Assembly: GCF_003951285.1 (NCBI RefSeq)
Contig: NZ_RXFQ01000007.1
Span: 186,001-250,000, forward strand
DNA length: 64,000 nucleotides
Direction of reading: 5' to 3'
Source: Variovorax beijingensis
Lineage (GTDB): Bacteria; Pseudomonadota; Gammaproteobacteria; Burkholderiales; Burkholderiaceae_C
The notes beneath the pieces were generated by a model. It was not told where the DNA came from, did no database searches, and saw only the letters and a list, made by a program, of their open reading frames with translations. Position numbers and translations under genes: made by a program. Below, one piece after another: positions 24,663-34,473 of this stretch; position 1 is the stretch's first letter, and every line of letters begins with the position of its first letter.

Positions 24663-26336
24663 TCACATCGGTTCTTCTTCGCCAGCGGGGCGGCCGAAAA
24701 AGACGCCGTAGGGCGCCAGCTTCAGCATGCGCCTTTCGCCGCCGGCCTGCAGGGACGACGACGATGCCAGCGCATGCCCCGCGAGCGGCTCGAGCGCCTC
24801 GCGCAGGGCCACCGACACCGCCTCGCCTGCCAGATTGAAGACGGCCTGCAGCGATTGGTTCCCTTCGCGCCGCTCGAACCACAGCACCGGCTCCGGCGCA
24901 TCGAGGAAGGCGATGCTGCCGGTGCGCAGCAGCGGCTGGGTGCGGCGCCAGCGCAGCAGTGCGCGGCTGAAGGCGAGCATCGAGTCGGGATCGGCGGACT
25001 GGCGGTCGACCGCCAGCGGCAGATGGCGGCCGTAGACCGGCAGCCAGGGCCCGCCGGTGGTGAAGCCGGCGTGCAGCTCGTCGGCCTTCCACGGCATGGG
25101 CGTGCGGCAGCCGTCGCGGCCCTTGAATTCAGGCCAGAAGGCGCGGCCGTACGGGTCTTGCAGCAGCTCGAACGGCACCTCGGCCTCGGGCAGGCCGAGC
25201 TCTTCGCCCTGGTAGATGCTGGCGCTGCCGCGCAGCGCGAGCAGCAGCGCGAGCCAGAGCCGGTCGCGCCGCGTGTCTTCCGGGCCGCCGCCGCTCCAGC
25301 GCGTGGCCACGCGCGGCACGTCGTGGTTGGACACGGCCCAGCAGCCCCAGCCGCCGGTCGGCGCGAGTGCCTGGTCGAGCGTCTCGACCTGGTGGCGCAG
25401 GTGCCGGGCGCTGTGCTCGGCCGTCAGCAGGCTGAAGCTGTAGGCCAGGTGCAGGCGCTTGCCCAGCTCGGTGTACTGCGCCATGACGGGCGGCGCGTTC
25501 TCGTCGCCGACCTCGCCGAGCGCGACCGCGCCGTAGTCGTCGAGCAGCCCGCGCAGGCTCTCGAGGAAGCGCAGGTTCTCCATCTGGCTCTTGTCGTAGA
25601 GGTGCTGCTGCATGGCATAGGGGTTGTCGGCCCGCACCGTGCTCACCTCGTCCAGCGAGGCGGCGCTGGCCGGCGGGTTGTCGCGCAGCAGCGCGTCGTG
25701 GAACTGGTGGTTGCAGGCATCGAAGCGGAAGCCGTCCACGCCGCGCTCGCACCAGAAGCGCACTTCGCCGAGCAGCGCCTCCTGCACCTCGGCGCAATGG
25801 AAGTTCAGGTCGGGCTGCTCCTTGAGGAAGCTGTGCAGGTAGTACTGGCGGCGGCGCGAATCCCACTGCCAGGCCGGCCCGCCGAACACCGACAGCCAGT
25901 TGGTGGGCGGTGTTCCGTCGGGCCGCGGGTCGGCCCACACGTACCAGTCGGCCTTGGGGTTGTCGCGGCTCGCGCGGCTTTCGGCGAACCAGGCGTGCTG
26001 GTCGGAGGTGTGCGAGAGCACCTGGTCGATGATGATCTTCAGGCCGAGCGCATGGGCGCGCGCCAGCATCTCGTCGAAATCGGCCAGCGTGCCGAAGATC
26101 GGATCGACGGCGCGGTAGTCGGCCACGTCGTAGCCGAAGTCCTTCATCGGCGAGCGGAAGAAGGGCGACACCCAGATCGCATCGACGCCCAGGCCTGCCA
26201 CGTGCTCGAGCCGCGACGTGATGCCGGGCAGGTCGCCGATGCCGTCGCCGTTGCTGTCCATGAAGCTGCGCGGGTAGATCTGGTAGATCACCGCGCCGCG
26301 CCACCATTCGCCATTGCTGCTGTTGTTGCTGCGCAT
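24663..26336 (-). CDS. GH13 alpha-glucosidase / oligo-1,6-glucosidase
   Basis: A 557-residue alpha-amylase-superfamily enzyme of the exo-acting alpha-glucosidase type. The motif [20 protein letters not shown] opens the barrel; nucleophile region [16 protein letters not shown], acid/base in [12 protein letters not shown] and transition-state residues in [12 protein letters not shown] follow. It lacks the extra domain and motifs of trehalose synthase. First gene of the glycogen operon and 8 bp from glgB, it probably hydrolyses malto- or isomalto-oligosaccharides released during glycogen turnover. The exact linkage preference cannot be read from sequence. Confidence 0.88.
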   Translation of the reverse strand: MRSNNSSNGEWWRGAVIYQIYPRSFMDSNGDGIGDLPGITSRLEHVAGLGVDAIWVSPFFRSPMKDFGYDVADYRAVDPIFGTLADFDEMLARAHALGLKIIIDQVLSHTSDQHAWFAESRASRDNPKADWYVWADPRPDGTPPTNWLSVFGGPAWQWDSRRRQYYLHSFLKEQPDLNFHCAEVQEALLGEVRFWCERGVDGFRFDACNHQFHDALLRDNPPASAASLDEVSTVRADNPYAMQQHLYDKSQMENLRFLESLRGLLDDYGAVALGEVGDENAPPVMAQYTELGKRLHLAYSFSLLTAEHSARHLRHQVETLDQALAPTGGWGCWAVSNHDVPRVATRWSGGGPEDTRRDRLWLALLLALRGSASIYQGEELGLPEAEVPFELLQDPYGRAFWPEFKGRDGCRTPMPWKADELHAGFTTGGPWLPVYGRHLPLAVDRQSADPDSMLAFSRALLRWRRTQPLLRTGSIAFLDAPEPVLWFERREGNQSLQAVFNLAGEAVSVALREALEPLAGHALASSSSLQAGGERRMLKLAPYGVFFGRPAGEEEPM

Positions 26337-26478
26337 GCTGTCCCTGTGGTCTGAAAATCATTGTGGCATGCGAGATCCGGGCCCGGTCCGTGCATGGGCC
26401 TGTTCCGGTCCCGCCTGAAAAGCTTTCTACACTGGGCACAGGTTCCATGCGAACCCGCTTCCCGTTTCGCTTTGCAAG

Positions 26479-27954
26479 ATGACCACCGACGCCGCCTCCC
26501 CCGCCCCATCCCTCCACCCGCAAGGCCTTGCCGCGCTCGAGCAGCGGCTCGCCCGGGATCTCGAATGCCTCGGCTGGCCCGCGCGCGCATGGATGCCGGT
26601 TCGCACGCACGGCGGCGAACCCGTGCTGGACGTGGCCATCATCGGTGCCGGCCAGGCCGGGCTGGCGGCCGCGGCCGCGCTGGCCCAGCAGGGCATCCGG
26701 GCCGTGGTGTTCGACCGCGCGCCCGCGGGCAGCGAAGGGCCGTGGGCCACCACGGCGCGCATGGAGACCCTGCGTTCCCCCAAGGAGCTGACCGGTCCCG
26801 CGCTGGGGCTGCCTGCGCTGACCTTCCGCGCCTGGTTCGAGGCCCAGTTCGGCAGCCAGGCCTGGGGCGCGATGGACAAGATCCCGCGCCTGCAGTGGAT
26901 GGACTACCTGCGCTGGTACCGCCGCGTGATGAACGTCGATGTGCGCAACGACACGGCCGTCACCGGCATCCAGCCGCTGCCCGATGCGGCGATGGTGCGG
27001 CTGGAGTTGCGCATGCCAGCCGGTGCGCAGCAGGTGCTGGCACGCCGCGTCGTCCTTGCAACGGGGCGCGACGGGCTCGGCGGCCCCGCGGTTCCCGCGT
27101 TCGTCAATGCGCTGCCGCGCTCGCAATGGGCCCACTCGTCCGACGAGATGGACTACGGCCGGCTGGCCGGACTGCGCGTGGGCGTGGTCGGCGCGGGCTC
27201 GTCGGCCATGGACAGCGCGGCCACCGCACTGGAGGCCGGCGCGCGCAGCGTCGAGCTGCTGATCCGCCGGCCCGACCTGCCGCGCGTCAACAAGAGCAAG
27301 GGCGCCGGCGTGCCGGGCCTGACGCAGGGCCACTACGACCTGCCCGACGCGTTCAAGTGGCGCATCCGCCACTACATCAACGTGGCCAACGTGCCGCCGC
27401 CGCATGGCAGCACGCTGCGCGTGTCGCGCTACCCGAACGCGTTCTTCAATTTCGGCTGTCCCGTGCTTGCGGTCGAGCCGCAGGGCGCGGCGATGCGCGT
27501 GGCCACGCCCAGGGGCGATTTCGTGTTCGACTTTCTCATTGTTTCCACCGGTTTCAAGATCGACTGGCGCAGCCGTCCCGAGTTCGACGCCATTGCATCG
27601 CATGTGCGCACCTGGAAGGACCGTTTCGTGCCCGCGCCAGGCGACGAAGACCAGGAACTGGCCGATTCGCCCGATCTCGGGCCGGTGTTCGAATTCCGCG
27701 GGCGCACAGCGGGCCAGTGCCCGGGCCTGGACCGCATCCATTGCTTCTGCTATCCGGCGGCCTTGTCGCACGGCACGGTGTCGGGCGACATTCCCGCGAT
27801 CAGCGATGGCGCCAGGCGGCTTGCGAGCGGCATGGCCAGCCTGTTCTACCGCGAGGACTTCGAGCAGCACTTCGCCAACCTCGAGGCCTACAGCGAGCCC
27901 GAACTGTTCGGCGACGAATGGGTGCCCGCGCCGCCGCCGTCCGAGCGCGGCTGA
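26479..27954 (+). CDS. FAD/NAD(P)-dependent oxidoreductase, flavin-monooxygenase-like
   Basis: A 491-residue flavoprotein with two dinucleotide-binding folds. The FAD site VAIIGAGQAGLAAAAALA is near residue 52, and a second GxGxx(S/A) motif VGVVGAGSSAMDSAATALE is near 235, as in class B flavoprotein monooxygenases and related reductases. An N-terminal extension of about 50 residues precedes the FAD fold. The full Baeyer-Villiger/FMO fingerprint is not evident, so the reaction is unknown. It leads a three-gene unit with two carboxymuconolactone-decarboxylase-fold proteins, 25 bp before the first; shared oxidation of one substrate is plausible. Confidence 0.8.
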   Translation: MTTDAASPAPSLHPQGLAALEQRLARDLECLGWPARAWMPVRTHGGEPVLDVAIIGAGQAGLAAAAALAQQGIRAVVFDRAPAGSEGPWATTARMETLRSPKELTGPALGLPALTFRAWFEAQFGSQAWGAMDKIPRLQWMDYLRWYRRVMNVDVRNDTAVTGIQPLPDAAMVRLELRMPAGAQQVLARRVVLATGRDGLGGPAVPAFVNALPRSQWAHSSDEMDYGRLAGLRVGVVGAGSSAMDSAATALEAGARSVELLIRRPDLPRVNKSKGAGVPGLTQGHYDLPDAFKWRIRHYINVANVPPPHGSTLRVSRYPNAFFNFGCPVLAVEPQGAAMRVATPRGDFVFDFLIVSTGFKIDWRSRPEFDAIASHVRTWKDRFVPAPGDEDQELADSPDLGPVFEFRGRTAGQCPGLDRIHCFCYPAALSHGTVSGDIPAISDGARRLASGMASLFYREDFEQHFANLEAYSEPELFGDEWVPAPPPSERG

Positions 27955-27979
27955 ACTCCAGACTTCTTCATCGAAACGC

Positions 27980-28501
27980 ATGACCACTCTTTCCGACTCT
28001 TCCCTTGCCGTCGACGTGATCGACGCCACGGTGCCATTGGTGCCCGGCCACGCGATCCGCCTGCTGCGCCAGCAGCGCGACAAGGTCGTGGCGGCCACGC
28101 AGGGCAGCTACGACGCGATGTTCTCGCCATCGGTCGACGGCCTCTCGGTGGCCGAGCGCCTGCTGGTCGCGCTGCATGCATGCAGCGTGTCGAAGGCCGC
28201 GACGCTCGCCGCGCACTACCGCGAGCGCCTGCTGGCCGAGGGCGTGGACCGCGAGCTGATCGCGGCCGTGGGCAGCGGCGCCCCGGTGGCCGATGCGCGG
28301 CTGCGCACGGCGCTGGCGTTCACCGCGAGCCTGATCGAGCGCCCCATCGAGGGCGACAGGGCTGCGGTGCAGTCGCTGGCCGACGCGGGCCTCTCGACGC
28401 CCGCCATCGTCGCGCTGGGCCAGCTGATCGCCTTTCTCTCCTACCAGGTCCGCGTGGTCGCGGGGCTGCAGGCGCTGGCCGCCGCGGAGGTTGCAGCATG
28501 A
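27980..28501 (+). CDS. CMD-fold protein, Avi_7170-like
   Basis: A 173-residue, mostly helical protein resembling the carboxymuconolactone decarboxylase/AhpD superfamily (ERLLVALHACSVSKAATLAAHY). It has no CxxC pair, so it is unlikely to be a redox-active peroxidase by itself. From family knowledge, such proteins travel in pairs with an AhpD-like partner (TIGR04029 with TIGR04030), often beside luciferase-like monooxygenases. Here the partner overlaps by 4 bp (ATGA). Start at 27980, shortly after the oxidoreductase stop. Confidence 0.75.
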   Translation: MTTLSDSSLAVDVIDATVPLVPGHAIRLLRQQRDKVVAATQGSYDAMFSPSVDGLSVAERLLVALHACSVSKAATLAAHYRERLLAEGVDRELIAAVGSGAPVADARLRTALAFTASLIERPIEGDRAAVQSLADAGLSTPAIVALGQLIAFLSYQVRVVAGLQALAAAEVAA

Positions 28502-29112
28502 GCACGAGCACGAACGCGCCGATCCGCATCAAGGGCTTCACCAACGAGGTGCTGAGCTGGAAGCCCTGGCTCGATCCGGTCGACCTTGCCGCGGCCACGC
28601 CGGCCCAGCTGGCCGCGCTCGACGAGATGAGCCCGCAGGCGCGCACCTCGCCGTATTTCCTGGTGCTTGCGCATCAGCCCGAGATGCTGCTGCAGCGCTC
28701 CATCGCCTTCAACGCGATCATGTTCGCGCCGGGCGGCATGCCGCGCGCGGAGCGCGAACTGGGCGCCACGGTGGAGTCGCGCGTCAACGGCTGCGTGTAC
28801 TGCGCCTCGGTGCATGCCCAGCGCTTCGAGCAGCTGGCCAGGCGCAGCGACGTGATCTCCCAGGTGTTCGAGGAGCCGGCCTCCGCGGGCACCACGCCGC
28901 GCGAGAAGGCCATCGTCGAGTTCTCGATCCGGCTCGGCGCCGAGCCCGGCAAGGTGTCGGCCGAGGATGTGCGGATGCTCAAGGAGGTGGGGCTCACCGA
29001 ACTCGAGATCCTCGACCTGGTCCACTCCGTGGCGCTCTTCGCCTGGGCCAACCGGCTGATGCTCAACCTGGGCGAGCCGGTCTTTCCGGCTGCGGCGGCC
29101 GCCGCGTCATAG
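28498..29112 (+). CDS. AhpD-like alkylhydroperoxidase domain protein, Avi_7169-like
   Basis: A 204-residue AhpD-family protein. The redox motif is visible in NGCVYCASVHAQRFEQL (CxxC followed by His four residues later), the active site of AhpD-like peroxidases. It starts with MSTSTNAPIRIKGFTNEVLS and overlaps its CMD partner, so the pair is probably co-translated. It may protect against, or use, peroxide formed by the flavin enzyme upstream. The C-terminus (PAAAAAAS) overlaps the antisense remnant of an octopine-dehydrogenase gene, suggesting its 3' end is a recombination boundary. Confidence 0.8.
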   Translation: MSTSTNAPIRIKGFTNEVLSWKPWLDPVDLAAATPAQLAALDEMSPQARTSPYFLVLAHQPEMLLQRSIAFNAIMFAPGGMPRAERELGATVESRVNGCVYCASVHAQRFEQLARRSDVISQVFEEPASAGTTPREKAIVEFSIRLGAEPGKVSAEDVRMLKEVGLTELEILDLVHSVALFAWANRLMLNLGEPVFPAAAAAAS

Positions 29113-29615
29113 GCGGGCGTGGGCACGCCGGCAATCCGCCCCAGCGCTTCCACGAAAGCCAGGCCGTAAGGCATGTCCTCGGACACATAGCGAGTGTCGG
29201 TGCGCACCGGTCCGGGCGGGCCGCCGCGCTTCGCATGCAGCTCGGCCGCGATGTCTTCGAGCCGCGCGGATGCGGTGCCGAAGGAGCGTGAAAAGTGCTC
29301 CTCGATGGGACCGAGTTCGATGCCGAAGGCCTGGGCCACGGCGCGCCGTTCCAGGTCCAGCGCCTCGATCGCGCGGGCCACGCCGGGCGTCAGGCAGTGG
29401 TACTGCGGCCAGTTCTCCGCATGCTCGATGCGGGTCCAGTTGAAGACGGCCAGCGGGCCGTGGGACTGCGGGTTGACGTTCGCGAGCGCGCTGGCAAGCG
29501 TGTTCTCCTGTGCGAAGAGGCCGCCGCCGAACAGCGCGGTGCACAGTTCGATGGCCTGCGCGGTGCTGGCATTCGGCAGCGCGGACGCGCCGACCGCCTG
29601 CACGGCGATCGTCAT
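29103..29615 (-). pseudogene. C-terminal fragment of an NAD/NADP octopine/nopaline-dehydrogenase family enzyme
   Basis: In the frame continuing from the Bug remnant, about 170 residues match the Octopine_DH C-terminal domain: [20 protein letters not shown], then CLTPGVARAIEALDLERRAV, DTRYVSEDMPYGLAFVEALG, RIAGVPTPAYDAA. The N-terminal NAD-binding domain is absent. The fragment fades out inside the convergent AhpD-like gene. These enzymes form opine-type conjugates by reductive condensation. It is interpreted as a dead fusion relic; the exact junction, somewhere near 29560-29620, is uncertain. Confidence 0.75.
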
Positions 29616-29893
29616 GGGCGTGTCGCCGACCAGGGCCACCGGGGCGAGGTCGTGCATGGGGTCGTAGGGCAGCCTGGACTGCAGATGGGGCGCAATGGCG
29701 ATGGCGCCGCCGGTGGCCAGCAGCACGGTGGCACCGTCGGTCGCCTTGGCTATCGCATCGGCCGCCACGATGCCGCCCGCGCCCGCCTTGTTGTCGACGA
29801 TCACGCGTCGTTGGCCTGTTGCGCCCACAGGGGCGTGGCAATGGCAAGGCAGGCCGCGAGGCCCAGGGCAAGGTGTTTCCAGGGCAGATTCAT
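29616..29893 (-). pseudogene. Broken Bug-type (tripartite tricarboxylate) binding protein
   Basis: An ATG at 29893 opens a good signal peptide ([21 protein letters not shown]) but a TGA follows after 30 codons. In a different frame, from about 29822, typical Bug sequence resumes ([20 protein letters not shown], then [19 protein letters not shown]). The roughly 40 residues normally between signal peptide and this motif are missing, so an out-of-frame deletion is likely. The Bug sequence then stops and octopine-dehydrogenase sequence continues in frame. Intact Bug proteins bind carboxylates for TctAB-type transporters; this one cannot be functional. Confidence 0.8.
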
Positions 29894-30040
29894 GGCGTTG
29901 AGGCAGTACGAAAGCAGACGTTACCCAGGCAACATGCAGGTTGCGTGCCGCAAGTCGAGGGTCTGGCGCGCGAACAACGTCGGCCGGGCGCGATAATCCG
30001 CCTTCCCCGGCCACCCCGCGCCGGGTTCTGCCGAACCGTC

Positions 30041-32758
30041 ATGAACCCCAGCTACAAACCCAGCGACGTCGAGTCCGCTGCCCAGGCGCAATGGAGCGCC
30101 GCCGATGCCTACCGCGTCACCGAAGACGCGAGCCGCAAGAAGTACTACGCCTGCTCGATGCTGCCGTACCCCAGCGGCAAGCTGCACATGGGCCACGTGC
30201 GCAACTACACCATCAACGACATGCTCACGCGCTACCTGCGCATGAGCGGCTACAACGTGCTGATGCCCATGGGCTGGGACGCCTTCGGCCTGCCAGCCGA
30301 GAACGCGGCACTGAAGAACGGCGTGCCGCCGGCCAAGTGGACCTACGAGAACATCGACTACATGCGCGGCCAGCTCCAGGCCATGGGCCTGGCGATCGAC
30401 TGGAGCCGCGAGATCGCCACCTGCGACCCGAGCTACTACAAGTGGAACCAGTGGCTGTTCCTGAAGATGCTCGAAAAGGGCATTGCCTACCGCAAGACCC
30501 AGGTCGTCAACTGGGACCCGGTCGACCAGACCGTGCTGGCCAACGAGCAGGTGATCGACGGCAAGGGCTGGCGCACCGGCGCCACGGTCGAGCGCCGCGA
30601 GATCCCGGGCTACTACCTGAAGATCAGCGACTACGCCGAAGAACTGCTCGAGCACACCCAGCACAAGCTGCCGGGCTGGCCCGAACGCGTCAAGCTGATG
30701 CAGGAGAACTGGATCGGCAAGAGCGAGGGCGTGCGCTTCGCCTTCACGCACGACATCAAGGACGCGAGCGGCAAGCTGATCCAGGACGGCCGCATGTACG
30801 TGTTCACCACGCGCGCCGACACGATCATGGGCGTGACCTTCTGCGCCGTGGCGCCAGAGCATCCGCTGGCCGTGCATGCCGCCACGCTCGACCCCAAGGT
30901 CGCGGCCTTCATCGAGGAGTGCAAGGCCGGCGGCACCACCGAGGCCGAGCTCGCCACGCAGGAGAAGAAGGGCGTGCCCACGGGCCTGACCGTGACGCAC
31001 CCGATCACCGACGAGCAGGTGCCGGTGTGGGTGGGCAACTATGTGCTCATCAACTATGGCGACGGCGCCGTGATGGGCGTGCCCGCGCACGACGAGCGCG
31101 ACTTCGCCTTCGCCAACAAGTACGGCATCGAGATCATCCAGGTGGTGCTGGTCGACGACGAGCCGCACTTCGACTATCACAGGTGGCAGGACTGGTACGC
31201 CGACAAGCAGCGCGGCGTGACCATCAACTCCGACAACTTCAGCGGCATGACCCACAAGGAGGCCGTGGCCGCGGTGGCGCATGCGCTCGCCCAGAAGGGC
31301 CTGGGCGAGATGCAGACCACCTGGCGCCTGCGCGACTGGGGCGTGAGCCGCCAGCGCTACTGGGGCACGCCGATCCCGATCATCCATTGCGACGAGCACG
31401 GCGCGGTGCCGGTCCCCGAGAAGGACCTGCCCGTGGTGCTGCCCACCGACTGCGTGCCCGACGGCTCGGGCAACCCGCTCGCCAGGCACGAAGGCTTCCA
31501 TGCCGGCGTCGTCTGCCCGGTCTGCGGCAAGCCCGCGCGGCGCGAGACCGACACCATGGACACCTTCGTCGACAGCTCGTGGTACTTCATGCGCTACTGC
31601 GACCCGAAGAACGACCAGGCCATGGTCGCCGAGGGCGCCGACTACTGGATGCCGATGGACCAGTACATCGGCGGCATCGAGCATGCGATCCTTCACCTGC
31701 TGTACGCGCGCTTCTGGACCAAGGTGATGCGCGACCTGGGCCTGGTGAAGGTCGACGAGCCCTTCAGCAAGCTGCTCACGCAGGGCATGGTGCTCAACCA
31801 CATCTACTACCACCGCGACGAGCGGGGCGGCAAGAACTACCACCCGCCGCTGGAGGTCACGCCCACGCTCGACGCGCAGGGCCGCATCGTCGGCGGCACC
31901 ACCGCGGACGGCACCAAGGTCGAATACGGCGGCGTCGGCAAGATGGGCAAGAGCGAACGCAACGGCGTCGACCCGCAGGACCTGATCGAGAAGTACGGCG
32001 CCGACACCGCGCGCCTGTACACCATGTTCACCGCCCCGCCCGAAGCCACGCTCGAGTGGAACGACGCGGCCGTCGAGGGCAGCTACCGGTTCCTGCGCCG
32101 GGTCTGGAACTTCGGCGTGGCGCAGGCCGACGTGCCGATCGCGGCGGCCGGCGGCCAGGCCTTCGGCAAGGCCGCGCAGGCGCTGCGCCGCGAGGTGCAC
32201 ACCGTGCTGCGCCAGGTCGACTACGACTACCAGCGCATGCAATACAACACGGTGGTGTCGGGCGCGATGAAGCTGCTCAATGCGCTGGAAGGCTTCAAGC
32301 CCGACGGAGCATTGTCTGCCCCCACGCTCGGCGCTGACGCGTCCTCGCTGCCCCCCGAGGGGGCGCTCGCGCCTCGGGGCGGCCCAGCGGCGCTCAATGC
32401 CGGCGATGCCGCCGCACTGCGCGAAGGCTTCGGCATCCTGCTGCGCTGCCTGTATCCGGCCACGCCGCACATCACGCACCAGCTCTGGCAGCAGCTCGGC
32501 TACGACAAGGAACTGGGCGACCTGCTCGACGCGCCCTGGCCCGTGGTCGACGTGGGCGCGCTCGAGCAGGACGAGATCGAACTCATGCTCCAGGTCAATG
32601 GCAAGCTGCGCGGCGCGCTGCGCGTGCCGGCCGGCGCCTCCAAGGCCGAGATCGAATCGCTCGCGCTCTCGTGCGACGACTTCGTCAAGTTCGCCGAAGG
32701 CGCGGCGGCCAAGCGCGTCATCGTGGTTCCCGGCCGGCTGGTCAACGTGGTCATCTGA
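30041..32758 (+). CDS. leuS: Leucyl-tRNA synthetase
   Basis: A 905-residue class I synthetase. HMGH (HIGH box) is at 49-52, the editing domain follows (threonine-rich [20 protein letters not shown]), and the KMSKS loop reads KMGKS at 634-638. The tRNA-binding C-terminal domain ends the protein. It is about 35-45 residues longer than E. coli LeuS (860), mostly owing to an in-frame repeat-derived insert near residues 758-786. The ATG at 30041 gives [21 protein letters not shown] possible -10 GATAAT is at 29992-29997. It heads leuS-lptE-holA-proA. Confidence 0.97.
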   Translation: MNPSYKPSDVESAAQAQWSAADAYRVTEDASRKKYYACSMLPYPSGKLHMGHVRNYTINDMLTRYLRMSGYNVLMPMGWDAFGLPAENAALKNGVPPAKWTYENIDYMRGQLQAMGLAIDWSREIATCDPSYYKWNQWLFLKMLEKGIAYRKTQVVNWDPVDQTVLANEQVIDGKGWRTGATVERREIPGYYLKISDYAEELLEHTQHKLPGWPERVKLMQENWIGKSEGVRFAFTHDIKDASGKLIQDGRMYVFTTRADTIMGVTFCAVAPEHPLAVHAATLDPKVAAFIEECKAGGTTEAELATQEKKGVPTGLTVTHPITDEQVPVWVGNYVLINYGDGAVMGVPAHDERDFAFANKYGIEIIQVVLVDDEPHFDYHRWQDWYADKQRGVTINSDNFSGMTHKEAVAAVAHALAQKGLGEMQTTWRLRDWGVSRQRYWGTPIPIIHCDEHGAVPVPEKDLPVVLPTDCVPDGSGNPLARHEGFHAGVVCPVCGKPARRETDTMDTFVDSSWYFMRYCDPKNDQAMVAEGADYWMPMDQYIGGIEHAILHLLYARFWTKVMRDLGLVKVDEPFSKLLTQGMVLNHIYYHRDERGGKNYHPPLEVTPTLDAQGRIVGGTTADGTKVEYGGVGKMGKSERNGVDPQDLIEKYGADTARLYTMFTAPPEATLEWNDAAVEGSYRFLRRVWNFGVAQADVPIAAAGGQAFGKAAQALRREVHTVLRQVDYDYQRMQYNTVVSGAMKLLNALEGFKPDGALSAPTLGADASSLPPEGALAPRGGPAALNAGDAAALREGFGILLRCLYPATPHITHQLWQQLGYDKELGDLLDAPWPVVDVGALEQDEIELMLQVNGKLRGALRVPAGASKAEIESLALSCDDFVKFAEGAAAKRVIVVPGRLVNVVI
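32314..32396 (+). repeat. GC-rich repeat inserted in frame within leuS
   Basis: This 83-bp stretch includes the hairpin CCCCCCGAGGGGGC (32351-32364) and CGGCCCAGCGGCG, and resembles dispersed intergenic elements of Variovorax-type genomes. It encodes a low-complexity peptide ([16 protein letters not shown], then [11 protein letters not shown]) between the helical bundle before ALEGFKPD and the conserved [19 protein letters not shown]. It is absent from E. coli LeuS at the matching place. The frame is kept, so the protein tolerates it. Confidence 0.7.
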
Positions 32759-32778
32759 ACGAAACGAACGATAGAAGC

Positions 32779-33300
32779 ATGAACAATCGCAACGCCTCGC
32801 TGCCGCGCCGCGGCTTTTTTCTGGGCCTGGCCGCCGCGGGTGCCAGCCTTGCGCTGGCCGGCTGCGGGTTCGAACTGCGCAAGGCGCCGGTGTTCGCGTT
32901 CAAGACGCTGTCGCTGTCGGGCAATTCGGAGCTGATCAACCGGCTGCGGCGCGAGATGCGCGCCGCGGGCACCGTCACGCTGGTGCCGCCCGAGCAGGCC
33001 CAGAGCGCCGACGCGATCCTCGAGATCCTGGGCGAGAACCGCGACCGCATCGTGATCTCGACCAATTCGGCGGGCCTGCTGCGGGAGCTGCAGCTGCAGC
33101 TGCGCGTTCGCTTCAGCCTGCGCACGCCGGGCGGCAAGACGCTGCTCGCGCCCACCGAGGTCTCGCAGACGCGCGACCTGAGCTTCAACGAAACCAATGC
33201 GCTCGCCAAGGAAGGCGAGGCCGAGCTGCTGTACCGCGACATGCAGGCCGACATCGCGCAGCAGCTGATGCGCCGCCTCGCGGCCGTCAAGGAACTCTAG
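32779..33300 (+). CDS. lptE: LPS-assembly lipoprotein LptE
   Basis: A 173-residue outer-membrane lipoprotein that plugs the LptD barrel in lipopolysaccharide export. The signal peptide has twin arginines (PRRGFF) and lipobox LAGC, with the lipidated Cys29, followed by GFELRKAPVFAFKTL, typical of LptE/RlpB. Position between leuS and holA is the classic proteobacterial context. The start at 32779 lies 20 bp after leuS. Confidence 0.93.
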   Translation: MNNRNASLPRRGFFLGLAAAGASLALAGCGFELRKAPVFAFKTLSLSGNSELINRLRREMRAAGTVTLVPPEQAQSADAILEILGENRDRIVISTNSAGLLRELQLQLRVRFSLRTPGGKTLLAPTEVSQTRDLSFNETNALAKEGEAELLYRDMQADIAQQLMRRLAAVKEL

Positions 33301-33329
33301 GCGGCACGAGCGCGCCTGCCGCACATTCC

Positions 33330-34406
33330 ATGCAACTTGCCACCGCCCAACTGGGCTCCCATCTGCAGAAGGGGCTGAAGTCCCTCTACACGATCCATGG
33401 CGACGAGCCGCTGCTCGCGCAGGAGGCGGCGGACGCCATCCGCGCCGCGGCGCGCGTGGCGGGCTATACGGAGCGCAGCTCGTACACCGTGGCCGGCGCG
33501 CACTTCGACTGGAGCGCGGTGCTTGCGGCGGGCGGCTCGCTCTCGCTGTTCGCCGACAAGCAGATCGTCGAGATCCGCATTCCCTCAGGCAAGCCCGGCA
33601 AGGACGGCAGCACCGCGCTGCAGCAGCTGGCCGAGGCCGCGCAGGGCAACGACAGCACGCTCACGCTGGTGATGCTGCCGCGGCTGGACAAGGCCACGCG
33701 CACCGGCGCATGGTTCTCGGCGCTCGAGAACAACGGCGTGAGCCTGCAGGTCGACCCGATCGAGCGCAACGCGCTGCCGCAGTGGATCGCGCAGCGCCTG
33801 GGCCTGCAGGGCCAGCGCGTGATGCCCGGCGACGAAGGCCAGCGCACGCTGCAGTTCTTTGCCGACCGCGTCGAGGGCAACCTGCTGGCCGCGCACCAGG
33901 AGATCCAGAAGCTCGCCCTGCTGCATCCGGCGGGCGAGCTGAGCTGGGAGCAGGTCGAAGGCGCGGTCAACAACGTGGCGCGCTACGACGTCTTCAAGCT
34001 CTCCGAGGCCGTGCTGGCCGGCAACCCGCAGCGCGTGGCGCGCATGCTCGACGGCCTGCAGGCCGAAGGCGAGGCCGAGGTGCTGGTGCACTACACGATC
34101 GCCGAGGACATCCGCGCGCTCAAGCGCGTGAAGGACGCCATGGCCGCGGGCCGGCCGCTGCCCATGGCGCTGCGCGAGAACCGCATCTGGGGCCCGCGCG
34201 AGCGCGCCTTCGAGCGCGTGCTGCCCCGCCTCGACGACCGCATGCTGGCCCGGCTGCTGCGCGCGGCCCATGTGGTGGACGGCATCTGCAAGGGGCTGAA
34301 GCAGCCCGACTGGCCCGCCAGCGGCTGGCAGGCCCTGCAGCGCCTGGCGCTGATGCTGTGCCGCGCCTGCAGCAGCGCTGCTCCGGCGGCCGCGCGCCGC
34401 GCCTGA
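33330..34406 (+). CDS. holA: DNA polymerase III delta subunit
   Basis: A 358-residue clamp-loader subunit that opens the beta clamp. The N-terminal [20 protein letters not shown] is the delta-specific nucleotide-fold start without a functional Walker A; later [20 protein letters not shown] and the C-terminal collar domain (LAVADEP-type P-loop is absent, as expected). The length agrees with HolA of E. coli (343). It follows lptE by 29 bp and precedes proA by 67 bp. Confidence 0.94.
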   Translation: MQLATAQLGSHLQKGLKSLYTIHGDEPLLAQEAADAIRAAARVAGYTERSSYTVAGAHFDWSAVLAAGGSLSLFADKQIVEIRIPSGKPGKDGSTALQQLAEAAQGNDSTLTLVMLPRLDKATRTGAWFSALENNGVSLQVDPIERNALPQWIAQRLGLQGQRVMPGDEGQRTLQFFADRVEGNLLAAHQEIQKLALLHPAGELSWEQVEGAVNNVARYDVFKLSEAVLAGNPQRVARMLDGLQAEGEAEVLVHYTIAEDIRALKRVKDAMAAGRPLPMALRENRIWGPRERAFERVLPRLDDRMLARLLRAAHVVDGICKGLKQPDWPASGWQALQRLALMLCRACSSAAPAAARRA

Positions 34407-34473
34407 TTCCCGGCGAGAACAGCCAAAAGGCCTGCGTCAGCCGGGCAGCAGGTCCGCGTGGGAAAATACCCGC

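Noticed and set aside
24655..25092. N-terminal extension of GlgB
   Set aside because: In-frame codons upstream are Arg/Ala-rich shadow of the alpha-glucosidase gene; the GlgB fold starts at the 24654 ATG.
26337..26478. Sigma-54-like TGGCATG near 26367 upstream of the flavin oxidoreductase
   Set aside because: The required TTGC element is missing at the correct distance, so only the -24 half matches.
25129..28098. A 989-codon minus-strand open frame
   Set aside because: Shadow of the GH13 gene in another frame plus the antisense of the flavin oxidoreductase; no domain visible.
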